Shown here piece after piece: positions 1-6,583 of a DNA stretch of 13,480 nucleotides. Origin of the DNA: Acidimicrobiia bacterium (GTDB taxonomy: Bacteria > Actinomycetota > Acidimicrobiia > IMCC26256 > JAENVU01). The stretch spans positions 1-13,480 of the forward strand of contig JADGON010000306.1 of assembly GCA_017882945.1 (NCBI GenBank). Reading direction: 5' to 3'. A program made the translations under genes and the position numbers. Each line of letters starts with the position of its first letter. Position 1 is the first letter of the stretch. The notes under the pieces were generated by a model. That model worked only from the letters and a program-made list of their open reading frames with translations, did not search any database and had not been told where the DNA came from.

Positions 1-562
1 CGATCACCTCGTTGCGGCCGAGGTCGAAGTGAACGATCACACCTTCGATGGGGCGTGCGTAGCCGTTGTCCTCGGGTGATTCGCGCAGGAACGAGATGCA
101 CCGCGCGATCCGGCGGTCCTTCTCGGCTGCGTACCCGAAGGAGCCGGCCGGCCAAGGGTCGATCTGCACGTTGTCCAGGTTCGTGATCCCGCGGCGGGCG
201 AGGGCGGCGATGTACTCGGGATGCTCCTTCGTCGTGAACATCGCGTTCATCGCCTCACCGAAGAGCAGCGCCGGCCGCATCCCTTCGATCTCGCGCCACT
301 CGCGCACCTCGCCGGTGGTCACCGAGACGATGACTTCGGCCATCTGCAGCTCGGGACCGGGCACGATGAGCGCACGCAGCTCGCGGTCGACCGGGTCGCC
401 GGGCTTCCACTGGGCGACGATGTCCTTGTGCGGCTCCGCCAGCACGATGTGCGCGAAGCGCGCCGCCTCGGTCAGACGGCCGGTGTCGCGGATGATCTCG
501 ACGGCTCGGGTGATCTCCTCCTCGGTGACCATCGCGAGCGGATGCGCAAGGGGAGCGGTCAT
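1..562 (-). CDS. Copper-containing primary amine oxidase, N-terminal part (cut by window edge)
   Basis: The first 187 residues of a protein that continues beyond base 1. Members of this family oxidatively deaminate primary amines to aldehydes, H2O2 and ammonia, using copper and a topaquinone cofactor made from an active-site tyrosine. The visible part matches the N2 and N3 domains: HPLAMVTEEE (residues 7-16), VQIDPWPAG (132-140) and DNGYARPIEG (165-174), all typical of the bacterial phenylethylamine/tyramine oxidase group. The topaquinone tyrosine and the copper histidines lie outside the window, so activity cannot be judged. The ATG at 562 is chosen because HPL normally lies within the first ten residues and a promoter-like sequence sits just upstream. 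There is no signal peptide, so it is probably cytoplasmic. It follows the SDR gene on the same strand after 31 bp. A link to steroid catabolism is not evident; the substrate is unknown. Family call confident, specificity not. Confidence 0.85.
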   Translation of the reverse strand, partial: MTAPLAHPLAMVTEEEITRAVEIIRDTGRLTEAARFAHIVLAEPHKDIVAQWKPGDPVDRELRALIVPGPELQMAEVIVSVTTGEVREWREIEGMRPALLFGEAMNAMFTTKEHPEYIAALARRGITNLDNVQIDPWPAGSFGYAAEKDRRIARCISFLRESPEDNGYARPIEGVIVHFDLGRNEVI

Positions 563-597
563 CGTCGGATCTTCATGACGCACGTGTCAGATGTCAA
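563..597 (-). promoter_or_regulatory. Candidate promoter of the amine oxidase gene with an operator-like palindrome in its spacer
   Basis: On the minus strand a perfect TTGACA (592-597) is followed after 17 bp by GAAGAT (569-574), which has the conserved A2 and T6 of an actinobacterial -10 box. Six bases then lead to the ATG at 562, so the transcript would be leaderless or nearly so. The -35 hexamer overlaps the stop codon of the upstream SDR gene (594-596). The spacer holds the imperfect palindrome TGACGCACGTGTCA (576-589, plus strand) with a CACGTG core, placed where a repressor could block polymerase. This is inference from sequence alone. Confidence 0.45.
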
Positions 598-1415
598 CCT
601 TGCGCCGCGGGCTCGGCCTTCGTGTTCTTGGCAGCCCCGAGGAACGCGGGGCGCTCGCCGCCACCGTGGACGAGGATGTTGGCGCCGCTGACGTACGACG
701 CGAGGGGCGAGGCGAGGAACAGGCAGACACCGGCGATGTCGTCCGGGGTGCCCATGCGGCCGAGCGGGACGGTCGCGCTCACCGCGGCGATTCCCTCCTC
801 GTCGCCGTAGAACAAGTGGGCCTGCTCGGTGACGATCAGGCCGGCAGTCACCGCGTTGACGCGGACGCGGGGTGCGAAGTCCACCGCGAGGGTGGTGGTG
901 AGGTTGAGCAACCCGGCTTTGGCCGCGCCGTAGGCCGCGCTCCCCGGGTTCGGCCGCGTCCCGCTCACGCTCGCGATGTTCACGATGCAACCGCCGGACT
1001 CCTGGCCCTGCATCACGGCGTTCGCCCGCTGCGAGAAGACGAGGGGCGCGATCAGGTTCAGATCGATGATGGCGCGGGAGAAGCGGGGCGACGCGGTGGC
1101 GGAGTCCGCCGGGGGCGATCCACCCGCGTTGTTCACGAGCACGTCGAGGCGACCCGACCGCTTGACCGTCTCGGCCACCACCCGCTCGACGTCGTCCGGC
1201 TCGCGCACGTCCGCCGGGACGAAGGTGGCGGCGCGGCCGTCGAAGGACGGCAGGGTCTCGGGATCGGACCGCCCGCAGATCGTCACCTCGGCGCCCGCGG
1301 CGAGGAACCCCTCGGTGATCCCGCGCCCGATGCCGCGCGCACCACCGGTGACGATCACGACCTGACCCGTCAGGTCGGGCAGGGCGCTCGCCACAAAGGG
1401 GCCGGAATTCGTCAT
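594..1415 (-). CDS. Short-chain dehydrogenase/reductase (SDR), Rv3549c-like by position
   Basis: A complete classical SDR of 273 residues, a NAD(P)-dependent alcohol/ketone oxidoreductase. The cofactor loop is TGGARGIG (23-30), followed by NNAG (95-98), N120, catalytic S149, and the Y162-x3-K166 pair. The C-terminal GGGERP region closes the fold. The start at 1415 places the Rossmann loop about 20 residues in, which is normal, and a CAAACT element ends 7 nt before the ATG. It is transcribed divergently from echA20 across 54 bp. The M. tuberculosis gene Rv3549c stands in the same place beside echA20, which supports a role on a CoA-bound ring C/D intermediate. The exact hydroxyl or keto group is unknown. 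IpdF is another SDR of this pathway, so that name is not claimed here. SDR assignment is secure; the substrate is inference. Confidence 0.88.
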   Translation of the reverse strand: MTNSGPFVASALPDLTGQVVIVTGGARGIGRGITEGFLAAGAEVTICGRSDPETLPSFDGRAATFVPADVREPDDVERVVAETVKRSGRLDVLVNNAGGSPPADSATASPRFSRAIIDLNLIAPLVFSQRANAVMQGQESGGCIVNIASVSGTRPNPGSAAYGAAKAGLLNLTTTLAVDFAPRVRVNAVTAGLIVTEQAHLFYGDEEGIAAVSATVPLGRMGTPDDIAGVCLFLASPLASYVSGANILVHGGGERPAFLGAAKNTKAEPAAQG

Positions 1416-1469
1416 GCGGGCTAGTTTGGCATCCGATCTGACGCACCATCAGAAAGCGGCAGCGCGCGC
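1416..1469. promoter_or_regulatory. Divergent promoter region with inverted repeat TCTGA-N7-TCAGA
   Basis: The 54 bp between the SDR gene and echA20 must serve both directions. For the SDR gene a minus-strand CAAACT (1423-1428) lies 7 nt before the ATG, a spacing typical of leaderless starts. For echA20 no clear -10 box or strong ribosome site is visible; AGAAAG (1451-1456) is a weak candidate 13 nt upstream. An inverted repeat, TCTGA (1437-1441) and TCAGA (1449-1453) with a 7-bp spacer, sits where it would overlap the SDR -35 region. The stretch TGACGCACCATCAGA resembles the palindrome ahead of the amine oxidase gene. No KstR2-like CAAGnnCTTG was found here. Confidence 0.4.
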
Positions 1470-2231
1470 ATGGGCATCTCACAGACCGTCGACGACCAGG
1501 GCATCGCCGAGGTCGTCATGGACAACCCGCCGGTCAACGCCCTCACGGTGGCGGGCTGGTTCGACCTGGCCCGGATCGTGCGGGCACTGGGGGAGGACCG
1601 GGCGGTCCGGGTCGTCGTGCTGCGGGCCGAGGGCCGCGGATTCAACGCCGGCGTCGACATCAAGGAGATGCAGGCGACCGAGGGATTCGATGCGCTGATC
1701 GGTGCGAACCGGGGCTGCTACGCCGCGTTCGCGGCCGTGTACGAGTGCGCGGTGCCGGTGATCGCGGCGGTCAACGGCTTCTGCCTCGGCGGTGGGATCG
1801 GGCTCGTCGGGAATGCCGACGTGATCGTGGCCAGCGACGACGCGACCTTCGGGCTCCCCGAGGTGGACCGGGGCGCACTCGGCGCCGCGACGCACCTGGC
1901 CCGGCTCGTGCCGCAGCATCGGATGCGGGCGATGGTCTACACGGCGGCGACCGCAACCGCGGCCGAGCTCCATCACTACGGGTCGGTGCTGAAGGTCGTC
2001 CCGGTCGAGCAGCTCCGCGACGCGGCACTCGAGGTCGCAGGCCAGATCGCGGCGAAGAGCCCGACGGTCATCCGGGCGGCCAAGGAGTCGCTCAACGGGA
2101 TCGACCCGATCGACGTGAAGCGCTCCTACCGATTCGAGCAGGGCTTCACGTTCGAGCTGAACCTGTCCGGTGTCGCGGACGAGCATCGCGACGCGTTCGT
2201 GAGCAAACGGGAGACGGATACCAGCGCGTGA
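1470..2231 (+). CDS. echA20: EchA20-like crotonase-fold CoA hydrolase (steroid ring D opening)
   Basis: A 253-residue enoyl-CoA hydratase/isomerase superfamily protein. In actinobacterial cholesterol catabolism EchA20 hydrolyses ring D of HIEC-CoA to give COCHEA-CoA. The two oxyanion-hole segments are visible as GFNAGVDIKEM (57-67) and NGFCLGGGIGL (102-112), followed by FGLPEVDRGALG (127-138). Compared with enoyl-CoA hydratase, the first catalytic glutamate (GGGxE) is replaced by G111, while the second, in the LPE motif, is kept as E131. This fits a hydrolase better than a hydratase. The N-terminal motifs NPPVNAL and RAEGRGFNAGVD are typical of the EchA20 group. The ATG at 1470 lacks a strong ribosome site but gives the expected N-terminus. 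It is the first gene of a six-gene operon and its stop overlaps the ipdA start (GTGA). The symbol rests on sequence likeness plus the neighbouring ipdABC. Confidence 0.85.
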   Translation: MGISQTVDDQGIAEVVMDNPPVNALTVAGWFDLARIVRALGEDRAVRVVVLRAEGRGFNAGVDIKEMQATEGFDALIGANRGCYAAFAAVYECAVPVIAAVNGFCLGGGIGLVGNADVIVASDDATFGLPEVDRGALGAATHLARLVPQHRMRAMVYTAATATAAELHHYGSVLKVVPVEQLRDAALEVAGQIAAKSPTVIRAAKESLNGIDPIDVKRSYRFEQGFTFELNLSGVADEHRDAFVSKRETDTSA

Positions 2232-3076
2232 GTGACAAGCGGATCACGGAAGCAGACGTCGTCGCGGAGATGTGCGACGGCATGACCATCGGTGTCGGGG
2301 GTTGGGGATCGCGGCGCAAGCCGATGAGCCTCATCCGGGCCATCGCGCAATCGTCGCTCCGAGACCTCACGATCGTCGCGTACGGCGGTCCCGACATCGG
2401 GCTGCTCTGCGCCGCGGGCAAGGTGCGCCGGGTCGTCTACCCGTTCTGCTCGCTCGACACGATCGCGCTCGAGCCGCACTTTCGCGTCGCCCGGCAGAGT
2501 GGCGCGGTCTCCACGCTCGAGCTCGACGAAGGCATGTTCCTGCTCGGGCTGCAGGCCGCCGCCTGGCGGGTGCCGTTCATCCCTACCCGGGTCGGCCTCG
2601 GCTCCGACATCGTGGACCGCCAGCCCGAGATCCGCACGGTCGTCTCGCCCTACGACGACGCCGAGGAGCTGGTTGCCGCGCCGGCGCTGGCACTGGACGT
2701 CGCGCTGATCCACATGCACCGTGGTGATGCCGGAGGCAACGGGCAGTACCTGAACGTGGACCCGTACTTCGACGACCTGTTCTGCATGGCCGCCCAGCGG
2801 CGGTTCATGAGCGTCGAGCGCATCCTCGAGACGGACGACCTTCGGGGTGAAGGCCCGGTCCAGTCGATGAAGATCAATCGGTTGATGACCGACGGCGTCA
2901 TCGAGGCGCCGTACGGAGCGCACTTCACGGAGTGCGTCCCGGACTACGGGCGCGACGAAGCGTTCCAGCGCGAGTACGCGGGAAGCGCGAAGACGACCGA
3001 GGCGTGGGAGGCGTGGCGGGCGAAGTACCTCGACTGCGGCGACCACGACGAGTACCGGAAGGTCGTAGGGCTGTGA
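2228..3076 (+). CDS. ipdA: COCHEA-CoA hydrolase subunit A (class I CoA-transferase fold)
   Basis: A 282-residue alpha subunit of the class I CoA-transferase family. IpdA and IpdB form a complex that hydrolytically opens the last steroid ring (ring C) of COCHEA-CoA and does not move CoA between acids. The glycine-rich IGVGGWG (21-27) marks the start of the fold. LELDEGMFLLGLQ (97-109), PTRVGLGSD (119-127) and EAPYGAHFT (226-234) are conserved-looking blocks of this group. Work on the rhodococcal enzyme implicates a glutamate and an arginine of the complex; E98, E101 and R121 are candidates here, but I cannot assign them without an alignment. The GTG start at 2228 overlaps the echA20 stop by 4 bp, implying translational coupling. 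Length is close to the roughly 290 residues of mycobacterial IpdA. The C-terminal tail (about 240-282) is charged and rich in tryptophan and tyrosine. Confidence 0.9.
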   Translation: MSDKRITEADVVAEMCDGMTIGVGGWGSRRKPMSLIRAIAQSSLRDLTIVAYGGPDIGLLCAAGKVRRVVYPFCSLDTIALEPHFRVARQSGAVSTLELDEGMFLLGLQAAAWRVPFIPTRVGLGSDIVDRQPEIRTVVSPYDDAEELVAAPALALDVALIHMHRGDAGGNGQYLNVDPYFDDLFCMAAQRRFMSVERILETDDLRGEGPVQSMKINRLMTDGVIEAPYGAHFTECVPDYGRDEAFQREYAGSAKTTEAWEAWRAKYLDCGDHDEYRKVVGL

Positions 3077-3852
3077 GCGCTGACGGGTCGAAGGACCTCC
3101 TGACGCGGGCCGAGTCCTGTGTGATCGGCGTGGCCGAGTGCTTCCGGGGCGACGGCGAGATCATGGCGAACCCGATCGGCACGATCCCGATGATCGGCGG
3201 GCGTCTCGCCCGGGCCAGCTTCGAGCCCGATCTGGTGATGACCGACGGGGAGGCGCTGCTCATCGCGGGCGCGTACCCGATCAGCGCGACCGACCAGCCG
3301 AAGGTCGTCGAGGCGTGGAACCCGTACCGCTCGATGTTCGACGTGGTGTGGTCGGGCCGGCGCCACGTGATGATGAGCGGGTCGCAGATCGATCGGTACG
3401 GCAACCAGAACTTCGCGTTCATCGGTTCCTGGGAGAAGCCGAAGGCCCAGCTGCTCGGGTTCCGCGGCGCTCCGGGCAACACGATCCAGAACACGACGAG
3501 CTACTGGATCCCGAACCACTCGACCAGAGTGTTCGTGGAGAAGGTCGACGTGGTCAGCGGTGTGGGCTACGACCGGGCGGCCGCGCTCGGTCCGGCCGGG
3601 CGCTTCCACAACCTGCGCCATGTCGTCACGAACCTCGGCGTCTTGGACTTCGAGACCCCGGACCACACGATGCGCCTGCGGTCGGTGCACCCGGGCGTGA
3701 CCGTCGACGAGATCGTGGCCGCCACCGGCTTCGAGCTGGTCGTCCCGGACTCGGTGCCCGAGACCCGAGCGCCGACGCCCGAGGAGTACCGCCTGATCCA
3801 CGAGGTCCTCGACCCCGAAGGGCTCCGCGAGAAGGAAGTCCCGAACCCGTGA
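3073..3852 (+). CDS. ipdB: COCHEA-CoA hydrolase subunit B (class I CoA-transferase fold)
   Basis: A 259-residue beta subunit, partner of IpdA. True class I CoA-transferases carry a catalytic glutamate in a SENG-type motif of this subunit. At the matching place the protein reads DLVMTDGEALLIAG (53-66), so the canonical SENG is replaced by MTDG, as expected for a hydrolase. Other likely family blocks are RRHVMMSGSQIDRYGN (96-111), GAPGNTIQNTTSYW (132-145) and the LGVLDF strand (188-193). The GTG start at 3073 overlaps the ipdA stop by 4 bp, with a GGAAGG ribosome site (3057-3062) at 10-nt spacing. Mycobacterial IpdB is about 250 residues, so this is full length. Immediate coupling to ipdA fits equal production of the two subunits. 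The catalytic mechanism is taken from published family knowledge, not from this sequence. Confidence 0.9.
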   Translation: MSADGSKDLLTRAESCVIGVAECFRGDGEIMANPIGTIPMIGGRLARASFEPDLVMTDGEALLIAGAYPISATDQPKVVEAWNPYRSMFDVVWSGRRHVMMSGSQIDRYGNQNFAFIGSWEKPKAQLLGFRGAPGNTIQNTTSYWIPNHSTRVFVEKVDVVSGVGYDRAAALGPAGRFHNLRHVVTNLGVLDFETPDHTMRLRSVHPGVTVDEIVAATGFELVVPDSVPETRAPTPEEYRLIHEVLDPEGLREKEVPNP

Positions 3853-4916
3853 CGCACGCGGCGCTGCGGACGGCGGCGTGCGAGCTGTTCGGGGTGGAGC
3901 TGCCGATCGTGCAGACCGGAATGGGCTGGGTCGCGGGGCCGCGGCTGACGTCGGCCACGAGCGCGGCCGGGGGTCTCGGCATCCTGGCCAGCGCGACGAT
4001 GACCTTCGACGAGCTGGCCAAGGCGATCCACGAGGTCAAGAGCCGGACCGACAACCCCTTCGGCGTGAACCTGCGCTCGGACCAACCCGACGTCGACGAC
4101 CGCATCGCGCTCATGGTGCGCGAGGGCGTGAAGGTGGCGAGCTTCGCGCAGGCACCCGGCGAGCGGCTGGTGAAGCTGCTGAAGGACGCGGGCGTCGTGG
4201 TGATGCCGACCGTCGGCGCACGCCGTCACGCGGAGAAGGTCGCGAGCTGGGGCGTCGACGCAGTGATCGCGCAGGGCGCAGAAGGCGGCGGCCACACCGG
4301 CACCGTGCCGACGAGCCTGCTGCTCCCGCAGGTGTGCGACGCAGTCGACATCCCCGTGTTGGCCGCGGGCGGCTTCCACGACGGTCGCGGGCTGGTTGCC
4401 GCGCTCGCCTACGGAGCTGCCGGAGTGGCGATGGGCACGCGCTTCCTTCTCTCCGCGGAGAGCACGGTGCCGGACGTGGTGAAGCGCCGGTACCTCGAGG
4501 CGTCGGTGACCGACACGGTCGTCACGACGAGCGTCGACGGATACCCGCAGCGTGTCATCCGCACGGAGCTGGTCGACCACCTCGAAGGATCGGGGCGGAT
4601 CACCGCCCTGCCCCGCTCGCTCGTCAACGCGCTGCGGTTCCGGAAGCTGAGCGGCCGCTCCCTCGACGACCTGGCTCGCGAAGGCCTGGCGATGAAGAAG
4701 AACCAGGGCCTCACCTGGGCCCAGGTCGCGATGGCCGGCAACGCACCGATGCTGACCAAGGCGGCGCTGGTCGACGGCCGCCTCGACACCGGCGTGCTCC
4801 CGACCGGACAGGTCGTGGGGCTCGTCGACGAGCTGCCGACCGTGGCCGAGATCATCGGCTCGATCATGGAAGAGGCCGAGGCCACGCTGGCCCGGCTGGA
4901 GGGGACGAACGAATGA
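3849..4916 (+). CDS. ipdC: IpdC-like FMN-dependent reductase (nitronate monooxygenase/NPD family)
   Basis: A 355-residue TIM-barrel flavoprotein, the same length as M. tuberculosis Rv3553 as I recall it. IpdC acts on CoA-bound hydrindane intermediates upstream of EchA20. Features seen: QTGMGWVAG (22-30) in the first strand, FGVNL (71-75), the FMN-phosphate block AQGAEGGGHTG (141-151), PVLAAGGFHDGRG (169-181) and GVAMGTRF (192-199). The order and spacing are those of the 2-nitropropane dioxygenase-like family, which also contains enoyl-ACP reductases and nitronate monooxygenases, so the family alone would not fix the function. Position directly after ipdAB does. The GTG at 3849 overlaps the ipdB stop and has an AAGGAAG ribosome site (3832-3838) at 10-nt spacing. 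The C-terminal third (about 250-355) is mostly helical and may close over the active site. Confidence 0.87.
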   Translation: MTHAALRTAACELFGVELPIVQTGMGWVAGPRLTSATSAAGGLGILASATMTFDELAKAIHEVKSRTDNPFGVNLRSDQPDVDDRIALMVREGVKVASFAQAPGERLVKLLKDAGVVVMPTVGARRHAEKVASWGVDAVIAQGAEGGGHTGTVPTSLLLPQVCDAVDIPVLAAGGFHDGRGLVAALAYGAAGVAMGTRFLLSAESTVPDVVKRRYLEASVTDTVVTTSVDGYPQRVIRTELVDHLEGSGRITALPRSLVNALRFRKLSGRSLDDLAREGLAMKKNQGLTWAQVAMAGNAPMLTKAALVDGRLDTGVLPTGQVVGLVDELPTVAEIIGSIMEEAEATLARLEGTNE

Positions 4917-5341
4917 CGACGAAGACGAGGGTTCCGGCGGCCGCGGGCTGGTTCACGATGGACGCGGATCCTGCACTGCTCGGTCGCCGCGGGACCGAGA
5001 CCGGCAGCTACTTCTTCCCACCCACGCTCGCGTTCTCCCGCAACCCGGCCGCGCCCGCCGAGGAGCTCGACGAAGTCGCGTTGTCGCGCCGGGGCCGGGT
5101 GTGGTCGTGGACCACGAACCACTACAAGCCGCCCGAGCCCTACGTGTCGCCCGATCCGTTCGTGCCGTACACCGTCGTCGCGGTCGAGCTGGCGGAGGAA
5201 CAGATGGTCGTGCTCGGCCCCCTTGATCCCGCGTCCGATCCGGAGGCGCTCGCCGTCGGCCAAGAGGTCGAGCTCGCGCTGACGACGCTCTACGAGGACG
5301 ACGAGCACGAGTACGTCGTCTGGAGCTGGAGGCAGGCATGA
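4913..5341 (+). CDS. DUF35-type OB-fold protein, thiolase/aldolase partner, no zinc-ribbon cysteines
   Basis: A 142-residue protein of the DUF35 (ChsH2 C-terminal-like) group. Such proteins bind SCP2-type thiolases or aldolases and are commonly encoded beside them. In steroid side-chain degradation a DUF35 domain partners the aldolase Ltp2. The pattern GSYFFPP (34-40), FSRNPAAP, ELDEVALSRRGRVWSW, a proline-rich YKPPEPYVSPDPF, VAVELAEEQMVVLG and the end LYEDDEHEYVVWSW reads as a short linker plus an OB-fold barrel. Family members usually carry four zinc-ligand cysteines before the barrel. This protein has no cysteine at all, with the remnant SRNPAAP where CxNPxC is often found. The ATG at 4913 overlaps the ipdC stop, with a strong GGAGGGG site (4898-4904). 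It has no hydratase domain. It is probably a stabilising or gating subunit for the next gene product. Confidence 0.8.
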   Translation: MTTKTRVPAAAGWFTMDADPALLGRRGTETGSYFFPPTLAFSRNPAAPAEELDEVALSRRGRVWSWTTNHYKPPEPYVSPDPFVPYTVVAVELAEEQMVVLGPLDPASDPEALAVGQEVELALTTLYEDDEHEYVVWSWRQA

Positions 5342-6555
5342 GTGCAGCGAGGGCAACGGAGCAGCAGGTCGGGGAGGTCGCCGTCCTCGGGGTCGGCATG
5401 CATCCCTGGGGCAAGTGGGGACGCAACTTCGTCGAGTACGGCGTGGTGGCCGCGCAGGCTGCACTTGCCGACGCGGGCGTCGAGTGGCGAGACATCCAGT
5501 TCGTCTCCGGTGCCGACACGATGCGGAACGGATACCCCGGCTACGTCGCCGGTGCGACGTTCGCGCAGGCGCTCGGGTGGCAGGGCGCGTCGGTGGCGTC
5601 GTCGTACGCCGCGTGCGCGAGTGGCGCGACCGCGTTGAACACGGCCCGAGCGCAGATCCTCGCCGGCCTCTGCGACGTCGCGCTGGTCGTCGGCGCCGAC
5701 ACGACGCCGAAGGGCTTCCTGGCCCCGAATGCAGGGGAGCGGGGCGACGATCCGGACTGGCTGCGCTTCCGCCTGCTCGGCGCGACCAACCCGACGTACT
5801 TCGCGCTGTACGCCCGGCGCCGGATGGAGGTGTTCGGCGCCACGCCTGACGACTTCGCGCGGGTCAAGGTGAAGAACGCGCGCCACGGGCTGAGCAATCC
5901 CAACGCGCGGTACCGCAAGGAAGTCACGCTGGAGGAGATCAACGCCGCACCGATCGTCGCGGATCCGCTCCGGCTGCTCGAGATCTGTGCAACCTCGGAC
6001 GGCGCGGCGGCCGTCGTCATCTCGAGCATGGAGTACGCGAAGTCACGCGGCAAGGGCGAGCCGGTGCGGGTCGCCGCGATCTCCACGGTCACGCCGAGCT
6101 ACCCGAACACGATCATCGAGATGCCCGCCTTCGCGACGGATTCCGCAGCCGGCGTCGCGGCGCCCGAGAACACGTTCCGCGACTCGATCGCCGCCGCGGC
6201 GTACGAGCAGTCGGGTCTCGGACCCGATGACCTCGACCTCGCCGAGGTGTACGACCTCTCCACCGCGCTCGAGCTCGACTGGTACGAGAACATCGGCCTG
6301 TGCAAGCCGGGCGAGGCGGAGCGGCTGCTCAACGACGGCGACACGACGATCGGTGGGCGGATCCCGGTGAACCCCAGTGGGGGCCTCGCGTGCTTCGGGG
6401 AGGCGGTTCCCGCGCAGGCACTCGCGCAGGTGTGCGAGATCACCTGGCACCTGCAGGGCAAGGCGGGGGATCGCCAGGTCGACGGTGCGCGGGTGGGCCT
6501 CACGGTGAATCAGGGCCTCTTCGGCCACGGAAGCTGCGTGATCCTGCGCCGCTAG
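5338..6555 (+). CDS. SCP2/Ltp-type thiolase-like protein, probable acyl-CoA thiolase or retro-aldolase
   Basis: A 405-residue member of the SCP2 (lipid-transfer protein) thiolase branch, similar in type to mycobacterial Ltp2/Ltp3/Ltp4, which cleave C-C bonds in steroid side chains. The nucleophile-loop cysteine C93 is present in SYAACASGATAL (89-100). Canonical thiolases also need an NEAF loop, a GHPxGAT histidine and a C-terminal CxG cysteine. Here these places read EVYD (303-306), GEAVPAQ (354-360) after NPSGGL (345-350), and GHGSC (396-400), so the GHP histidine is missing. That suggests chemistry other than standard thiolysis, perhaps retro-aldol cleavage as in Ltp2. The ATG at 5338 overlaps the DUF35 stop and has a GGAGG site (5328-5332). 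It is the last gene of the ipd operon. In M. tuberculosis the ring-cleavage thiolase is FadA6, a different type. Whether this protein replaces FadA6 or handles a side chain is open. Confidence 0.82.
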   Translation: MSAARATEQQVGEVAVLGVGMHPWGKWGRNFVEYGVVAAQAALADAGVEWRDIQFVSGADTMRNGYPGYVAGATFAQALGWQGASVASSYAACASGATALNTARAQILAGLCDVALVVGADTTPKGFLAPNAGERGDDPDWLRFRLLGATNPTYFALYARRRMEVFGATPDDFARVKVKNARHGLSNPNARYRKEVTLEEINAAPIVADPLRLLEICATSDGAAAVVISSMEYAKSRGKGEPVRVAAISTVTPSYPNTIIEMPAFATDSAAGVAAPENTFRDSIAAAAYEQSGLGPDDLDLAEVYDLSTALELDWYENIGLCKPGEAERLLNDGDTTIGGRIPVNPSGGLACFGEAVPAQALAQVCEITWHLQGKAGDRQVDGARVGLTVNQGLFGHGSCVILRR

Positions 6556-6556
6556 C

Positions 6557-6583
6557 CCATAGTGGGTAGAATACCCACTATGG
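6557..6583 (+). promoter_or_regulatory. Perfect 12-bp inverted repeat over the -10 box and start codon: candidate operator and leaderless promoter
   Basis: The left arm CCATAGTGGGTA (6557-6568) and right arm TACCCACTATGG (6572-6583) are exact reverse complements with a GAA spacer. Inside it TAGAAT (6567-6572) is a good -10 box. Seven bases later comes the ATG (6580-6582), itself in the right arm, so transcription would start at or next to the start codon. A protein bound to the palindrome would cover the -10 box and the start site, the usual layout for autorepression by an antitoxin. It begins 2 bp after the thiolase stop, so as RNA it could also form a 12-bp, 3-nt-loop hairpin ending the ipd transcript, but there is no U-tract. 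No clear -35 was seen. Confidence 0.6.

Noticed and set aside
559..1482. Long overlapping frames on both strands in and around the SDR gene
   Set aside because: They are arginine/proline-rich shadow frames of high-GC coding DNA. Only the 594-1415 minus frame shows family motifs.
6562..6579. GTG at 6562 as start of the 162-aa protein
   Set aside because: It lies within the left arm of the palindrome and upstream of the -10 box, so a transcript from TAGAAT would not include it. The ATG at 6580 fits the 7-nt spacing.
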